Source: Flavobacterium sp. AG291 (GTDB lineage: Bacteria > Bacteroidota > Bacteroidia > Flavobacteriales > Flavobacteriaceae). From it: a stretch of DNA of 64,000 nt. The notes below the pieces were generated by a model. That model did no database searches and had not been told where the DNA came from. It worked only from the letters and a program-made list of their open reading frames with translations. The position numbers and the translations under genes were made by a program. The stretch spans positions 1 through 64,000 of the forward strand of contig NZ_QQAR01000020.1 of NCBI RefSeq assembly GCF_003350375.1. The letters are read 5' to 3'. This document shows positions 44,028 to 53,934 of this stretch, piece after piece; the first letter of the stretch is position 1, and each line of letters opens with the position of its first letter.

Positions 44028-45245
44028 TTAAACTGTAGCTGCTGCTTTAAGTACCCCAACTTCAATCATGCATTCTTTCATCATTTGGTAAGTACGCTCA
44101 ATATCATTATCAAGACCTATTGAGAAACGGATAAGTCCATCTGTAAGTCCCATTTCTTTTTGCTCATCTAATGGAATTTCACTTGATGTTGATGACCCCG
44201 GAGCACTAAATAATGTTTTATAAAAACCAAGACTTACTGCAAGGTAACCAAGGTTACGGTTTTGCATAAGTTCCATTAATTCATTAGCCTTGTCAATAGT
44301 ACCGGCATCTATAGTCATAAGTCCGCCAAAACCATATTCTTTATTGATCATACCTTTGTAAAGTTCATGTCCCGGGTGACTTTCAAGCCCAGGATAAACA
44401 ACTTTAAGGCCATCTTTTTCAAATTTTTGAGCCAGATACATTGCGTTGTGGCTGTGTTGTTTCATTCTGATGTGTAGCGTACGAAGGTTTTTCAATACGC
44501 TTGCTGCACGAAGGCTGTCCATAGTCGGTCCAAGAAGCATACTGGCACCATCATTCACATTGCGAAGTGCATCAATGAACTCCTGAGTACCACAAGTAAC
44601 GCCACCAACAGTATCACTGCTTCCGTTGATGAATTTTGTAAGACTGTGAATAACTACATCAGCACCCATCTTAGCAGGAGCAACAGATAGTGGTGAGAAT
44701 GTATTATCTACAACCAGTTTAAGATTATGTTTTTTAGCGATTTTAGCAAGGCTTTCTATATCTGCAACTTCTAAAAGTGGATTACTAACTGTTTCGCAGT
44801 AAAGTACTTTAGTATTAGGAGTGATGGCAGCCTCAACAACATCAAGCTTAGTGATATCAACAAAAGTTGTATTGATGTTAAGTTTTGGTAGGAAGTTTTT
44901 CATAAAAGCATAAGTTCCTCCATAAATAGTACGACTGGTAACAATGTGATCTCCGGCAGCACAAAGTTGTAAAAGTACCGGAGTAATTGCTCCCATACCA
45001 GAAGCAGCAACATTTGCCGTTTCTGTACCTTCCATAGCGGCAAGAGCCTGACCAAGGTAAAGATTACTTGGTGAAGAGTGGCGTGAGTATAAATAACAGC
45101 CTTCAGCATTTCCTTCAAATGTATCAAACATGGTTTTTGCCGAAAGGAATGTATAAGTTGATGAATCAGAAATTGAAGGGTTCACTCCACCAAATTCTCC
45201 AAAATATTGTAAGTCCTGTATCTTGTCAGCCGGATTAAAGTCCAT
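44028..45245 (-). CDS. Cys/Met metabolism PLP enzyme, methionine gamma-lyase-like
   Basis: 405 residues of the trans-sulfuration (Cys/Met metabolism) family: SRHSSPSNLYLGQALAAMEG, VSNPLLEVADI, VVDNTFSPL and the PLP lysine Lys204 in IHSLTKFINGSSD. The family includes methionine gamma-lyase, cystathionine lyases and O-acetylhomoserine sulfhydrylase; sequence alone does not settle which. Divergent pairing with an Lrp/AsnC regulator favours an amino-acid catabolic role such as methionine gamma-lyase. Confidence 0.85.
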   Translation of the reverse strand: MDFNPADKIQDLQYFGEFGGVNPSISDSSTYTFLSAKTMFDTFEGNAEGCYLYSRHSSPSNLYLGQALAAMEGTETANVAASGMGAITPVLLQLCAAGDHIVTSRTIYGGTYAFMKNFLPKLNINTTFVDITKLDVVEAAITPNTKVLYCETVSNPLLEVADIESLAKIAKKHNLKLVVDNTFSPLSVAPAKMGADVVIHSLTKFINGSSDTVGGVTCGTQEFIDALRNVNDGASMLLGPTMDSLRAASVLKNLRTLHIRMKQHSHNAMYLAQKFEKDGLKVVYPGLESHPGHELYKGMINKEYGFGGLMTIDAGTIDKANELMELMQNRNLGYLAVSLGFYKTLFSAPGSSTSSEIPLDEQKEMGLTDGLIRFSIGLDNDIERTYQMMKECMIEVGVLKAAATV

Positions 45246-45340
45246 TTTTTAAAATTTTAAGTTTATGATTGTAGTTTTATCTTAGATTTTTGAAATACAA
45301 ATAGAATGTTTTGTAAATTAAAAATCAACAGTATTGGCTT

Positions 45341-45367
45341 TTGTTAGATTATAAATCTATATATTTG
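45341..45367 (+). promoter_or_regulatory. Promoter of Lrp-family gene
   Basis: TTG at 45341-45343 (or 45334-45336) upstream of TATATTTG (45360-45367), a -33/-7 pattern with 16- or 23-bp spacing, in the 193-bp region shared with the divergent PLP enzyme gene. The spacing is at the edge of the usual range. Confidence 0.45.
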
Positions 45368-45438
45368 ATTGTATTTAAAATTTATTACAACAATCAGTAT
45401 CGATTTCCTTACGATAAAAGAAAATTTTACGGGACAGT

Positions 45439-45891
45439 ATGGATATAACCGACAGAAAACTGCTTATGTTATTGCAACAGGATAGCACTAAGACAACAAA
45501 AGAACTTTCATTAAAACTCAACCTTTCGGTAACCGCAATTTATGAGCGTATAAAAAAATTAGAGCGTGAAGGCATCATCAATAAATATGTTGCTATTATC
45601 GACCAGAAAAAGGTGGAGAAGAATTTTGTTGTCTTCTGCCATTTAAAACTTATTCAACATACAAAAGAGTATTTAACCCGTTTTGAACAGGAAGTAACGA
45701 AACTTGAAGAGGTGTTAGAATGCTATCACGTAAGTGGTGATTATGATTACATATTAAAGATATATGTAAAAGACATGGAAGCTTACCGCGAATTTATGGT
45801 GACTAAACTCACAACACTTCAGCATATTGGCAGTACACATAGTACTTTTATGATAAGCGAGGTAAAGAATACCAATATCATTACATTGTAA
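45439..45891 (+). CDS. Lrp/AsnC family transcriptional regulator
   Basis: 150 residues. The N-terminal winged HTH (LMLLQQDSTKTTKELSLKL, LSVTAIYERIKKLEREGII) is followed by the RAM ligand-binding domain (LECYHVSGDYDYILKIYVKDMEAY). It binds amino acids as an effector and is transcribed divergently from the PLP-dependent enzyme, its likely target. The carboxylesterase gene begins 33 bp downstream. Confidence 0.93.
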   Translation: MDITDRKLLMLLQQDSTKTTKELSLKLNLSVTAIYERIKKLEREGIINKYVAIIDQKKVEKNFVVFCHLKLIQHTKEYLTRFEQEVTKLEEVLECYHVSGDYDYILKIYVKDMEAYREFMVTKLTTLQHIGSTHSTFMISEVKNTNIITL

Positions 45892-45924
45892 TATTGGTTA
45901 TATTTGTTAGAAACATCTATCAAT

Positions 45925-47559
45925 ATGACCAAAAAACACTTATTTTTAATCTTATTATTGCAGTTGTCGCTGGTTCTAACTGCTCAAAAAAATCCGCAGG
46001 CTAAAGTAGAGCAGGGGACACTGGAAGGTATCCTTTTGCCATCGGGAACTCAAAATTACAGAGGAGTACCTTTTGCAGAACCGCCTGTTGGTGACCTACG
46101 CTGGAAAGCACCTCAGGCTCCTAAAAAATGGGAAGGCATCCGAAAAGCCGATAAATTTGGAAGCAATGCGATGCAAAAACCTGTATATGGTGATATGAAT
46201 TTTCGTGCGCCATCTATGAGTGAAGATTGTTTATACCTTAACATATGGACTCCTTCGAAAAAGCTTAATGAAAAGTTGCCGGTTCTTGTATATTTTTATG
46301 GTGGTGGATTTGTTGCCGGTGACGGTTCTGAAAACCGTTACGATGGTGAAAGCCTTGCAGAGAAAGGCATTGTAACCGTGACACTTAATTATAGATTGGG
46401 TATTTTTGGATTCTTTTCGCACCCTGAACTGACTAAAGAATCGCCCAATCATGCCTCAGGAAATTATGGACTGCTTGATCAAAATGCGGCATTGGTGTGG
46501 GTAAAGAAAAACATTGCTGCTTTTGGTGGAGACCCAAATAAAATTACAATTGCCGGTGAATCAGCAGGATCAATATCGGTATCAGCCCAAATGGCATCTC
46601 CTTTATCCAGAAATCTTATCTCCGGAGCGATAGGGCAGAGTGGAGCCATGATCAACCCTACACTTGATGCCGTGCCTTTAGCGGATGCGGAGAAAAATGG
46701 TGTGGCTTTTGCCTCTAAGATAAACAGCCCTGAACTTTCGAAACTACGGGCTATCCCGGCTGAACAACTGTTAGAAGAGGCTTCAAAATCTGGTGCTTTC
46801 AACACAAGAGCTACGGTTGACGGGTATTTTTTACCTAAGCTTCCGTCGGCTATTTTTGCAGCAGGCGAACAGGCTAACGTGCCTTTATTAGCCGGATGGA
46901 CATCTGCGGAAATTCCGTATCAGGCATTTATGTATGGGCAATATCCTAATCCTGAAAACTATAAGAAAAGGGTAGAGGATACTTATAAAGATAAAGCGGC
47001 TGAAGTTTTTAAATTATACCCCGGTAATACCGAACAGGAAGTAATTGAATCTGCTACAGCATTAGCCAGTGATAATTTTATTGTTTATAGCACCTGGAAA
47101 TGGCTTGATCAGCATAGGAAACTTACTAAACAGCCTACATATGCTTATGTTTTTTCAAAGGCCCGTCCACCAATGAAATCTGAATTGGGTAATGCTAAAG
47201 CCGGACTTGCTGGTGGTATCATAAAAGATGCCGGCAAAAAAGAAGAGAATAAGATGCCAGAACAACTTAAAGGAGCTGCACATGCTTCGGATATTGAATA
47301 TATGCTTGGCAATTTGGCTTCAAATCCAGTGTATGAATGGACTAAAGACGATTATAAAGCTTCACAGATTTCCGAAGATTATATTGCAAACTTTATCAAA
47401 ACAGGAAATCCAAACGGTAAAGGCCTATCTGACTGGCCAGTTAGTAAACCCGATGGTAATATGAATCTTATGATTCTTGATGTTACAAGTAGATCGGTTA
47501 AAGAGCCTAACAGGGATCGTTATTTGTTTCTGGATAGCTATTATAACATCAAGAAATAA
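45925..47559 (+). CDS. Secreted type B carboxylesterase
   Basis: 544 residues from ATG 45925. Signal peptide ending VLTAQ, then the alpha/beta-hydrolase of type B carboxylesterases: oxyanion hole YGGGFVAGD (~125), EDCLYLNIWTP (~100), nucleophile Ser213 in GESAGS, and the late His in GAAHASDIEYMLG. Expected to hydrolyse carboxylic esters in the periplasm. It may be cotranscribed with the Lrp gene, though no functional link is evident. Confidence 0.9.
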   Translation: MTKKHLFLILLLQLSLVLTAQKNPQAKVEQGTLEGILLPSGTQNYRGVPFAEPPVGDLRWKAPQAPKKWEGIRKADKFGSNAMQKPVYGDMNFRAPSMSEDCLYLNIWTPSKKLNEKLPVLVYFYGGGFVAGDGSENRYDGESLAEKGIVTVTLNYRLGIFGFFSHPELTKESPNHASGNYGLLDQNAALVWVKKNIAAFGGDPNKITIAGESAGSISVSAQMASPLSRNLISGAIGQSGAMINPTLDAVPLADAEKNGVAFASKINSPELSKLRAIPAEQLLEEASKSGAFNTRATVDGYFLPKLPSAIFAAGEQANVPLLAGWTSAEIPYQAFMYGQYPNPENYKKRVEDTYKDKAAEVFKLYPGNTEQEVIESATALASDNFIVYSTWKWLDQHRKLTKQPTYAYVFSKARPPMKSELGNAKAGLAGGIIKDAGKKEENKMPEQLKGAAHASDIEYMLGNLASNPVYEWTKDDYKASQISEDYIANFIKTGNPNGKGLSDWPVSKPDGNMNLMILDVTSRSVKEPNRDRYLFLDSYYNIKK

Positions 47560-47590
47560 AATATTTAAACATATAAATGTGAGATATTCA

Positions 47591-47612
47591 AAGAGGAATG
47601 TAAATTCCTCTT
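47591..47612 (+). terminator. Terminator of carboxylesterase gene
   Basis: Perfect stem AAGAGGAAT (47591-47599) with ATTCCTCTT (47604-47612), GTAA loop, then a T-run. Confidence 0.88.
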
Positions 47613-47686
47613 TTTTATTTATTCCATATTGAGGATTATCCCTAAATTTGCGTGACAATAAATAAAATCACACAAAAAAATATATT

Positions 47687-49093
47687 ATGAGTTCATTTGA
47701 CGTAGTCGTTATAGGTTCAGGTCCCGGCGGATATGTAGCAGCAATACGCTGTGCGCAATTGGGTTTTAATACTGCAATTATTGAGAAATACCCAACACTT
47801 GGAGGTACTTGCCTTAATGTAGGCTGTATCCCATCAAAGGCTTTGCTGGATTCGTCTCACCATTACCATGACGCTACTACACACTTTAAAGAGCACGGTA
47901 TTGATATTGCCGGAGAAATTAAAGTGAACATCGAGCAGATGATTGCGCGTAAAAAAGGTGTTGTTGATCAGAATGTTTCCGGTATCAAGTACCTTATGGA
48001 TAAAAACAAAATCACTGTTTTTGAAGGATTAGGTTCATTTGAAGATGCTACTCATATTAAAGTAACTAAAAATGACGGTTCTTCTGAAGTGATTGAGGCT
48101 AAAAACACCATTATCGCTACAGGTTCTAAACCATCATCACTTCCTTTTATCAAAATTGATAAAGAAAGAATAATAACTTCTACTGAAGCTCTTGAATTAA
48201 AAGAAGTTCCAAAACACCTTATTGTAATTGGTGGTGGTGTAATTGGTCTTGAGCTAGGTCAGGTTTACCTTCGCCTTGGTGCTCAGGTATCAGTAGTAGA
48301 ATATCTTGATAGAATCATTCCTGGTATGGATGCAGGTCTTTCTAAAGAACTTACAAAAGTGCTTAAGAAACAAGGAATGAAATTCTATACTTCTCACAAA
48401 GTTAAATCTGTTGAAAGAAACGGAGAAGGTGTTCAGGTTCAGGCTGAAAATGCTAAAGGTGAAACTATCACTTTAGATGGTGATTACTCTTTGGTATCAG
48501 TTGGTCGTCGTCCTTACACAGACGGACTTAACGCTGAAGCTGCCGGAGTAAAAGTTACTGAAAGAGGTCAGATTGAAGTAAATGATCATTTACAAACTTC
48601 GGCTTCTAACATTTACGCAATTGGTGACGTTATCAAAGGAGCAATGCTTGCACATAAAGCTGAGGAAGAAGGTGTATTTGTTGCTGAGACGCTTGCAGGA
48701 CAAAAACCCCACATCGATTATAACCTAATCCCTGGTGTAGTATATACATGGCCTGAGGTTGCTGCTGTTGGAAAAACAGAAGAACAACTAAAAGAAGCCG
48801 GTGTTGAGTACAAATCAGGAAGTTTCCCTTTCAAAGCGCTTGGACGTTCACGTGCAAGTATGGATACTGACGGATTTGTAAAAATCCTTGCTGATGCTAA
48901 AACTGATGAAGTTCTTGGTATCCACATGATTGGTGCCCGTACTGCTGACCTTATCGCTGAAGCAGTAACAGCTATGGAGTTTAAAGCATCTGCTGAAGAT
49001 ATCTCAAGAATGTCTCACGCACACCCTACCTATGCTGAAGCTGTTAAAGAAGCTGCTCTTGCTGCTACTGAAAACAGAGCTATCCATATTTAA
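47687..49093 (+). CDS. lpdA: Dihydrolipoyl dehydrogenase
   Basis: 468 residues. FAD-binding VVIGSGPGGYVAAIRCAQ, the redox disulfide GGTCLNVGCIPSKALL, the NAD-binding VIGGGVIGLELGQVYLRLG (~180), and the dimer-interface HAHPTYAEAVKEA with the catalytic His-Glu. It reoxidises lipoamide in the 2-oxoacid dehydrogenase complexes. A TAAATTTG -7-like element lies at 47643-47650, but no well-spaced TTG accompanies it. A terminator follows. Confidence 0.96.
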   Translation: MSSFDVVVIGSGPGGYVAAIRCAQLGFNTAIIEKYPTLGGTCLNVGCIPSKALLDSSHHYHDATTHFKEHGIDIAGEIKVNIEQMIARKKGVVDQNVSGIKYLMDKNKITVFEGLGSFEDATHIKVTKNDGSSEVIEAKNTIIATGSKPSSLPFIKIDKERIITSTEALELKEVPKHLIVIGGGVIGLELGQVYLRLGAQVSVVEYLDRIIPGMDAGLSKELTKVLKKQGMKFYTSHKVKSVERNGEGVQVQAENAKGETITLDGDYSLVSVGRRPYTDGLNAEAAGVKVTERGQIEVNDHLQTSASNIYAIGDVIKGAMLAHKAEEEGVFVAETLAGQKPHIDYNLIPGVVYTWPEVAAVGKTEEQLKEAGVEYKSGSFPFKALGRSRASMDTDGFVKILADAKTDEVLGIHMIGARTADLIAEAVTAMEFKASAEDISRMSHAHPTYAEAVKEAALAATENRAIHI

Positions 49094-49119
49094 TAAAATA
49101 TAATTCTATATATAACAGG

Positions 49120-49139
49120 CCCATTCCGTAAGGAATGGG
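49120..49139 (+). terminator. Terminator of lpdA
   Basis: Stem CCCATTCC (49120-49127) with GGAATGGG (49132-49139) and loop GTAA, followed by TTTTG. Confidence 0.85.
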
Positions 49140-49190
49140 TTTTGTATTTTATTTGTATTGTGTGTATTTTTGGAATATTAAATTAGAGCC

Positions 49191-50480
49191 TTGAGAACTT
49201 CCTATATCCTGACTATCGATAATACCGAATGGTATAAAAAACAGCTATTGGGCTGGGCACAACAATTTCGTGAAATAGTATTTCTCGATAGTAATGATTA
49301 CCATCAGCAATACACTTCTTATGATGCGGTTCTGGCCGTTGATGCTTTTACTTCAATTAAAACAGACTATCATAATGCTTTTGAGGAACTTAAGGTTTAT
49401 CAGCAAACAACAAAAGACTGGTTATTTGGCTACCTTTCCTATGATTTAAAAAATGATACAGAAGAGTTAACCTCTAATAATTTTGATGGACTGGGATTTC
49501 CTGATCTGTTTTTCTTTCAGCCCAAAAAAATGTTTCTGCTTAAAGGAAATGAACTTGAATTGCAGTACCTGAACATGTGCGATGATGAGATTGAAGAGGA
49601 TATTAATTCAATTTTGAATTACAAATTAGGGGATTCAGGCATCAGTTCTCCAATAAACATACAACAAAGGATATCTAAAGAGGATTACATAGTGAAAGCT
49701 AATGATATGTTAGCTCATATCCACAGAGGAGATATTTATGAAGCTAATTTTTGCATGGAATTTTATGCAGAAAACGCCAATATAAATCCGTTTGATACCT
49801 ATCAGAGGCTAAATGCAATTTCAGAGCCGCCCTTTGCGGTATTCTTTAGGAATTATAAACAATACCTCTTGTCAGCATCACCTGAACGATATATTCGTAA
49901 AGAGAATGATAAGATAATATCTCAGCCAATAAAGGGTACAGCAAGACGTAGTATGGACGAAGCTGAAGACAAGAGGATTCAGGAGGAACTTTATAATAAT
50001 GAAAAAGAACGTTCTGAAAACATAATGATTGTTGATCTGGTTCGAAATGACTTATCTCGTACAGCGGCAAAAGGATCAGTCGAAGTTGAAGAGCTTTGCG
50101 GTACATATGCTTTCAAACAGGTACACCATTTGATTTCTACGGTTACTTCCAGACTTGCTGAAGGTTATTCTCCTGTGGACGTTATTAAGACTGCATTCCC
50201 AATGGGTAGTATGACCGGTGCACCAAAAATATCGGCAATGAACATTATCGAAAAGATTGAAGAAACTAAGCGTGGGGTTTACAGTGGTGCGGTAGGCTAT
50301 TTTACGCCCGAAGGTAATTTTGACTTTAATGTGGTTATACGTAGTATACTTTATAGTCAGCTAAATAATTATGTTTCTTTTTCGGTGGGTAGTGCCATTA
50401 CTTCTAAAGCCATTCCTGAAACGGAGTACGAGGAGTGCTTGTTAAAAGCTCGTGCGATGCGTTCGGTACTTGAGTCATAA
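49191..50480 (+). CDS. pabB: Chorismate-utilising enzyme, aminodeoxychorismate synthase component I-like
   Basis: 429 residues with a TTG start at 49191; the only upstream in-frame codons run into a TAA at 49179-49181. The chorismate-binding domain shows YEANFCMEFYAE, SASPERYIRKE, PIKGTARRS, ENIMIVDLVRNDLSR and GSMTGAPKISAM. PabB makes 4-amino-4-deoxychorismate for folate. Anthranilate synthase TrpE or isochorismate synthase are alternatives, but the PIKGT motif and lone setting near tilS favour PabB. Confidence 0.82.
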   Translation: MRTSYILTIDNTEWYKKQLLGWAQQFREIVFLDSNDYHQQYTSYDAVLAVDAFTSIKTDYHNAFEELKVYQQTTKDWLFGYLSYDLKNDTEELTSNNFDGLGFPDLFFFQPKKMFLLKGNELELQYLNMCDDEIEEDINSILNYKLGDSGISSPINIQQRISKEDYIVKANDMLAHIHRGDIYEANFCMEFYAENANINPFDTYQRLNAISEPPFAVFFRNYKQYLLSASPERYIRKENDKIISQPIKGTARRSMDEAEDKRIQEELYNNEKERSENIMIVDLVRNDLSRTAAKGSVEVEELCGTYAFKQVHHLISTVTSRLAEGYSPVDVIKTAFPMGSMTGAPKISAMNIIEKIEETKRGVYSGAVGYFTPEGNFDFNVVIRSILYSQLNNYVSFSVGSAITSKAIPETEYEECLLKARAMRSVLES

Positions 50481-50507
50481 TTCGAACATAATTCACTAAC
50501 TTTGAAA

Positions 50508-51818
50508 ATGCTTTCAGAATTTAAAGAACATCTTACTGTAAATTTTCCCTTTTTTAAAGAATCTAAATTGCTTGTTGCTGTTAGCGGAGGTGTTGACAGT
50601 GTTGTTTTGGTACACCTTCTAAAGCAGCTAAATTATGATGTAGCCATTGCTCATTGTAACTTTGGACTGAGAGGAGAAGAGAGCGATGGAGATGAAAAAT
50701 TCATTAGGAGTTATGCGTCAGATAATGCAATAAATATTTTTGTAACTCATTTTGATACAAAGACTTTTGCTATTGATAATAAACTATCAATTCAGGTGGC
50801 GGCCAGGCAGCTTCGTTATATCTGGTTTCAGGAATTACTTGAAGAAAATAGTTTAGACTACTTATTGACTGCACATCATCTCGATGATAATATTGAGACT
50901 TTTTTGATAAACTTTTCAAGGGGTACCGGAATAGAAGGTTTGACGGGCATTCCACAGCAAAACGGTAATATCATACGTCCACTCTTGCCTTTTACACGTG
51001 AAAATATTGAAAGATATGCTTCAGAAAATAGTATATCGTGGCGTGAAGACAGTAGTAATGCTTCTGATAAGTATTTAAGAAATAAGCTTAGACACAATAT
51101 AATTCCTGAAATAAAAGAATTAAACCCATCATTCACTGATTCGTTTATTCAGACAATAAACAATCTCCAGCAATCTGCCTCATTGGTACATGACGCAGCA
51201 ATAGTAATGTATCAGCAGATAGTTTCTGAAAAAGAAGGGCAGAAGCATATTGATATCGGGCAATTAAAGCGTTTACCTAATTTTAAAGCATACTTATACC
51301 AATGGCTTAATCCATTTGGGTTTACACCATGGGATGATATTTATGCTTTAGTTGATGCACAGTCAGGAAAGCAGATTTTTTCAGCTAATTACAGACTGTT
51401 AAAGGATAGGACTGTTTTAATTTTGGAACCCTTAAAGCCTAGTGACAGGAAAGTTTATGAAATTAGTGAGGGCCTTTCTCAAATTAATGAGCCATTAACA
51501 ATAAAACTAGAATTAGTGGATAAAATTTCATCAGAATCCACAAAAAACGTTGTATTTGTTAATAATAACTTAATAAAATTCCCGTTATTTGTTCGCAAAT
51601 GGAAGGAAGGGGATTATTTTTGTCCGCTAGGTATGAATGGACAAAAAAAGAAAGTATCTAAGTTCTTCAAAGACGAGAAAATGTCTCTGTCTGAAAAAGA
51701 AGATACCTGGATATTGACTTCCGGAAATGAAATCATCTGGATTATTGGCAGGCGTGCCGATGACAGATTCAAAATACGCAATACAACAGACACTATATTA
51801 AAAATTGAGCTTTTATAA
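50508..51818 (+). CDS. tilS: tRNA(Ile)-lysidine synthetase TilS
   Basis: 436 residues from ATG 50508. The PP-loop is LLVAVSGGVDSVVLVHLL (~20-37); HCNFGLRGEESDGDE and LTAHHLDDNIETFL follow, then the C-terminal TilS substrate-binding domains (FPLFVRKWKEGDYFCPLGM, KKVSKFFKDEK). It converts C34 of the AUA-reading tRNA-Ile to lysidine and is essential. The next gene begins 1 bp after the stop. Confidence 0.94.
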   Translation: MLSEFKEHLTVNFPFFKESKLLVAVSGGVDSVVLVHLLKQLNYDVAIAHCNFGLRGEESDGDEKFIRSYASDNAINIFVTHFDTKTFAIDNKLSIQVAARQLRYIWFQELLEENSLDYLLTAHHLDDNIETFLINFSRGTGIEGLTGIPQQNGNIIRPLLPFTRENIERYASENSISWREDSSNASDKYLRNKLRHNIIPEIKELNPSFTDSFIQTINNLQQSASLVHDAAIVMYQQIVSEKEGQKHIDIGQLKRLPNFKAYLYQWLNPFGFTPWDDIYALVDAQSGKQIFSANYRLLKDRTVLILEPLKPSDRKVYEISEGLSQINEPLTIKLELVDKISSESTKNVVFVNNNLIKFPLFVRKWKEGDYFCPLGMNGQKKKVSKFFKDEKMSLSEKEDTWILTSGNEIIWIIGRRADDRFKIRNTTDTILKIELL

Positions 51819-51819
51819 A

Positions 51820-53904
51820 ATGAAAAAGGGAGTTTTATTATTCTTTTTTGTGCTGTTATTTTCAGGATTAACGGCACAGGCACAAGGTCCTAAAGTTGTG
51901 CATCCTGTAAAATGGAAATCAAAAATTGAAAAAAAATCAGCAGACCAGTACTTACTGACCATGGATGCTGTTATTGAGGATGGTTGGCATGTGTATTCTC
52001 AATTTACCGATGAAAACGGTTCATTGCCAATGATTGTTGAGTTTATCAACAAAAAGGGCAATTTTGAAACTATAGGAAAAACGTCAGAGACTAAGCCTGA
52101 GCAAAAATACAGTGATATTTTTGGTGTTACGGAGAGTTTTTGGCATCATAAATTCCAATTGAAACAATTGGTTAAGGTTACCAATCCGGGACTTGATCTT
52201 GTACAGGTAAAAATTGACTATCAGGTATGTCAGGAGTCTTGTATACAGGAAATCAGCAATTTTGAATTCAATGTAAAGACACTTACTTCTAAAGAAGTGG
52301 TTAAGTTTTCTTCTGTAACTACTTCTGCCGCTGCTGTTTTAGATGAAACTGCTGTTTCGGTTTCTGATACAGCCAAAACAGATGCTGTTGATAAAGTACA
52401 AGCAGGAGGAACTACGGACGCTGCTGTAAACAATACTGAAGCGCCAAAAGAAAATAAAGAAGAGCCTAAAGATCCATGGACTATCTTTTTAGGTACACTG
52501 CTTGCCGGTATACTTGTGACATTCACACCTTGTGTATTCCCAATGATACCAATGACAGTAAGCTTTTTCCTTAAGCAAAACAGCAGTAAATCTAAAGGTC
52601 GTTTTAATGCAGTATTCTATGGTATCTGTATTGTAGCTATCTATATACTTCTGTCTGTTCCTTTTCATATTTTTGAAGGTATAAGCGAGAATGTTTTTGC
52701 AGACATATCTACAAACGTATATCTTAACTTATTCTTCTTTGCAATATTTGTAACGTTTGCAATATCATTCTTTGGAGCTTTTGAAATTACAATGCCTAAC
52801 AGTCTTGCCAGCAAAGCAGATAATGCTTCTAATTCTGGAGGTTTGATAGGTGTGTTCTTTATGGCGCTGACTCTGATAATTGTATCATTCTCTTGTACAG
52901 GTCCGGCTTTAGGGCTTGTATTTGGTACGGTACTTTCTTCTGAGGGTGGGGCAATACTGCTTACAGTTGGACTTACAGGTTTCGGACTTGGTCTTGCTAT
53001 GCCATTTATGGTTTTTGCATTATTCCCTAATCTTATGGGGAATCTGCCTAAATCAGGTGGATGGTTAAATACTGTAAAAGTTGTATTTGGTTTTATAGAA
53101 CTTGCGCTTGCTTTCAAATTCCTTTCTAATGCTGATCTTGTTGAACAATGGCATATATTAGAAAGAGAGGTATTTATTGCAATCTGGATAGGGATATTCT
53201 TAACACTGACATTCTATTTATTTGGTAAATTTTCTACTCCTCATGATAGCCCGGTTCCTTTTATATCAGTAGGAAGAATGCTTTTAGGAGTATTGTCATT
53301 GTGCTTTACTATTTACCTTATCCCTGGCTTATGGGGAGCTCCGTTAAAAGTAATAAGTGGATTCCCACCACCGTTAAATTACAGTGAATCTCCTTTTGGT
53401 TTTGGAGGTTCAGGGGGAACAGGTGCTGCTGATGGTAAAGCGGAATTGCCGGCTAATGCTGAATATATTGTTCACGGAATTGTTGCTTTTCATGATTATG
53501 ATAAAGGACTTGCTTACGCTAAATCGGTTAATAAGCCAATTCTGATTGACTTTACCGGACATGCATGTGTAAACTGTAGAAAAATGGAAGAGTATGTGTG
53601 GTCTGATCCAGCGGTTCTTTCTATTCTTAAAAATGACGTAGTACTTATTTCTCTTTATTGTGATTCAAGAAAAAAACTTCCTGAAAATGAGATTTTTACT
53701 TCTAAATCAGGAAGAGAAATTACAACAGTAGGAGAGAAATGGAGTGATTTTGAAGTAGAACGTTACGCTTCAAATGCAAGACCTTACTATGTATTGGTTA
53801 ATCCGGCTGACGAGGCTAAGTTAAATGAGCCTGTTGCGTATACGCCAAATGTTGAGGAATATAAAGCATGGCTTACCTCTGGTATAGCCAACTTCAAAAA
53901 ATAA
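51820..53904 (+). CDS. DsbD-like thiol:disulfide interchange protein
   Basis: 694 residues. After the signal peptide (ends TAQAQG), an N-terminal DsbD-alpha-like domain (~25-160) has the cysteine pair YQVCQESC. A Lys/Glu-rich linker follows, then about eight membrane helices with FTPCVFPMIPMTV and FSCTGPALG. The C-terminal thioredoxin-like domain has HACVNCRKME. It passes electrons from cytoplasmic thioredoxin to periplasmic thiols. Gene order tilS-dsbD suggests one transcript (1-bp gap). Confidence 0.9.
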   Translation: MKKGVLLFFFVLLFSGLTAQAQGPKVVHPVKWKSKIEKKSADQYLLTMDAVIEDGWHVYSQFTDENGSLPMIVEFINKKGNFETIGKTSETKPEQKYSDIFGVTESFWHHKFQLKQLVKVTNPGLDLVQVKIDYQVCQESCIQEISNFEFNVKTLTSKEVVKFSSVTTSAAAVLDETAVSVSDTAKTDAVDKVQAGGTTDAAVNNTEAPKENKEEPKDPWTIFLGTLLAGILVTFTPCVFPMIPMTVSFFLKQNSSKSKGRFNAVFYGICIVAIYILLSVPFHIFEGISENVFADISTNVYLNLFFFAIFVTFAISFFGAFEITMPNSLASKADNASNSGGLIGVFFMALTLIIVSFSCTGPALGLVFGTVLSSEGGAILLTVGLTGFGLGLAMPFMVFALFPNLMGNLPKSGGWLNTVKVVFGFIELALAFKFLSNADLVEQWHILEREVFIAIWIGIFLTLTFYLFGKFSTPHDSPVPFISVGRMLLGVLSLCFTIYLIPGLWGAPLKVISGFPPPLNYSESPFGFGGSGGTGAADGKAELPANAEYIVHGIVAFHDYDKGLAYAKSVNKPILIDFTGHACVNCRKMEEYVWSDPAVLSILKNDVVLISLYCDSRKKLPENEIFTSKSGREITTVGEKWSDFEVERYASNARPYYVLVNPADEAKLNEPVAYTPNVEEYKAWLTSGIANFKK

Positions 53905-53909
53905 AAATT

Positions 53910-53933
53910 AAAGCCTTCTGTAAAGAAGGCTTT
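53910..53933. terminator. Bidirectional terminator after dsbD-like gene
   Basis: Perfect 10-bp stem AAAGCCTTCT (53910-53919) with AGAAGGCTTT (53924-53933), GTAA loop and T-run. It lies between convergent genes. Confidence 0.88.
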
Positions 53934-53934
53934 T

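Noticed and set aside
45246..45438. SAM riboswitch upstream of the methionine gamma-lyase-like gene
   Set aside because: I could not find the conserved stem and core of a SAM-I or SAM-II riboswitch on the minus strand.
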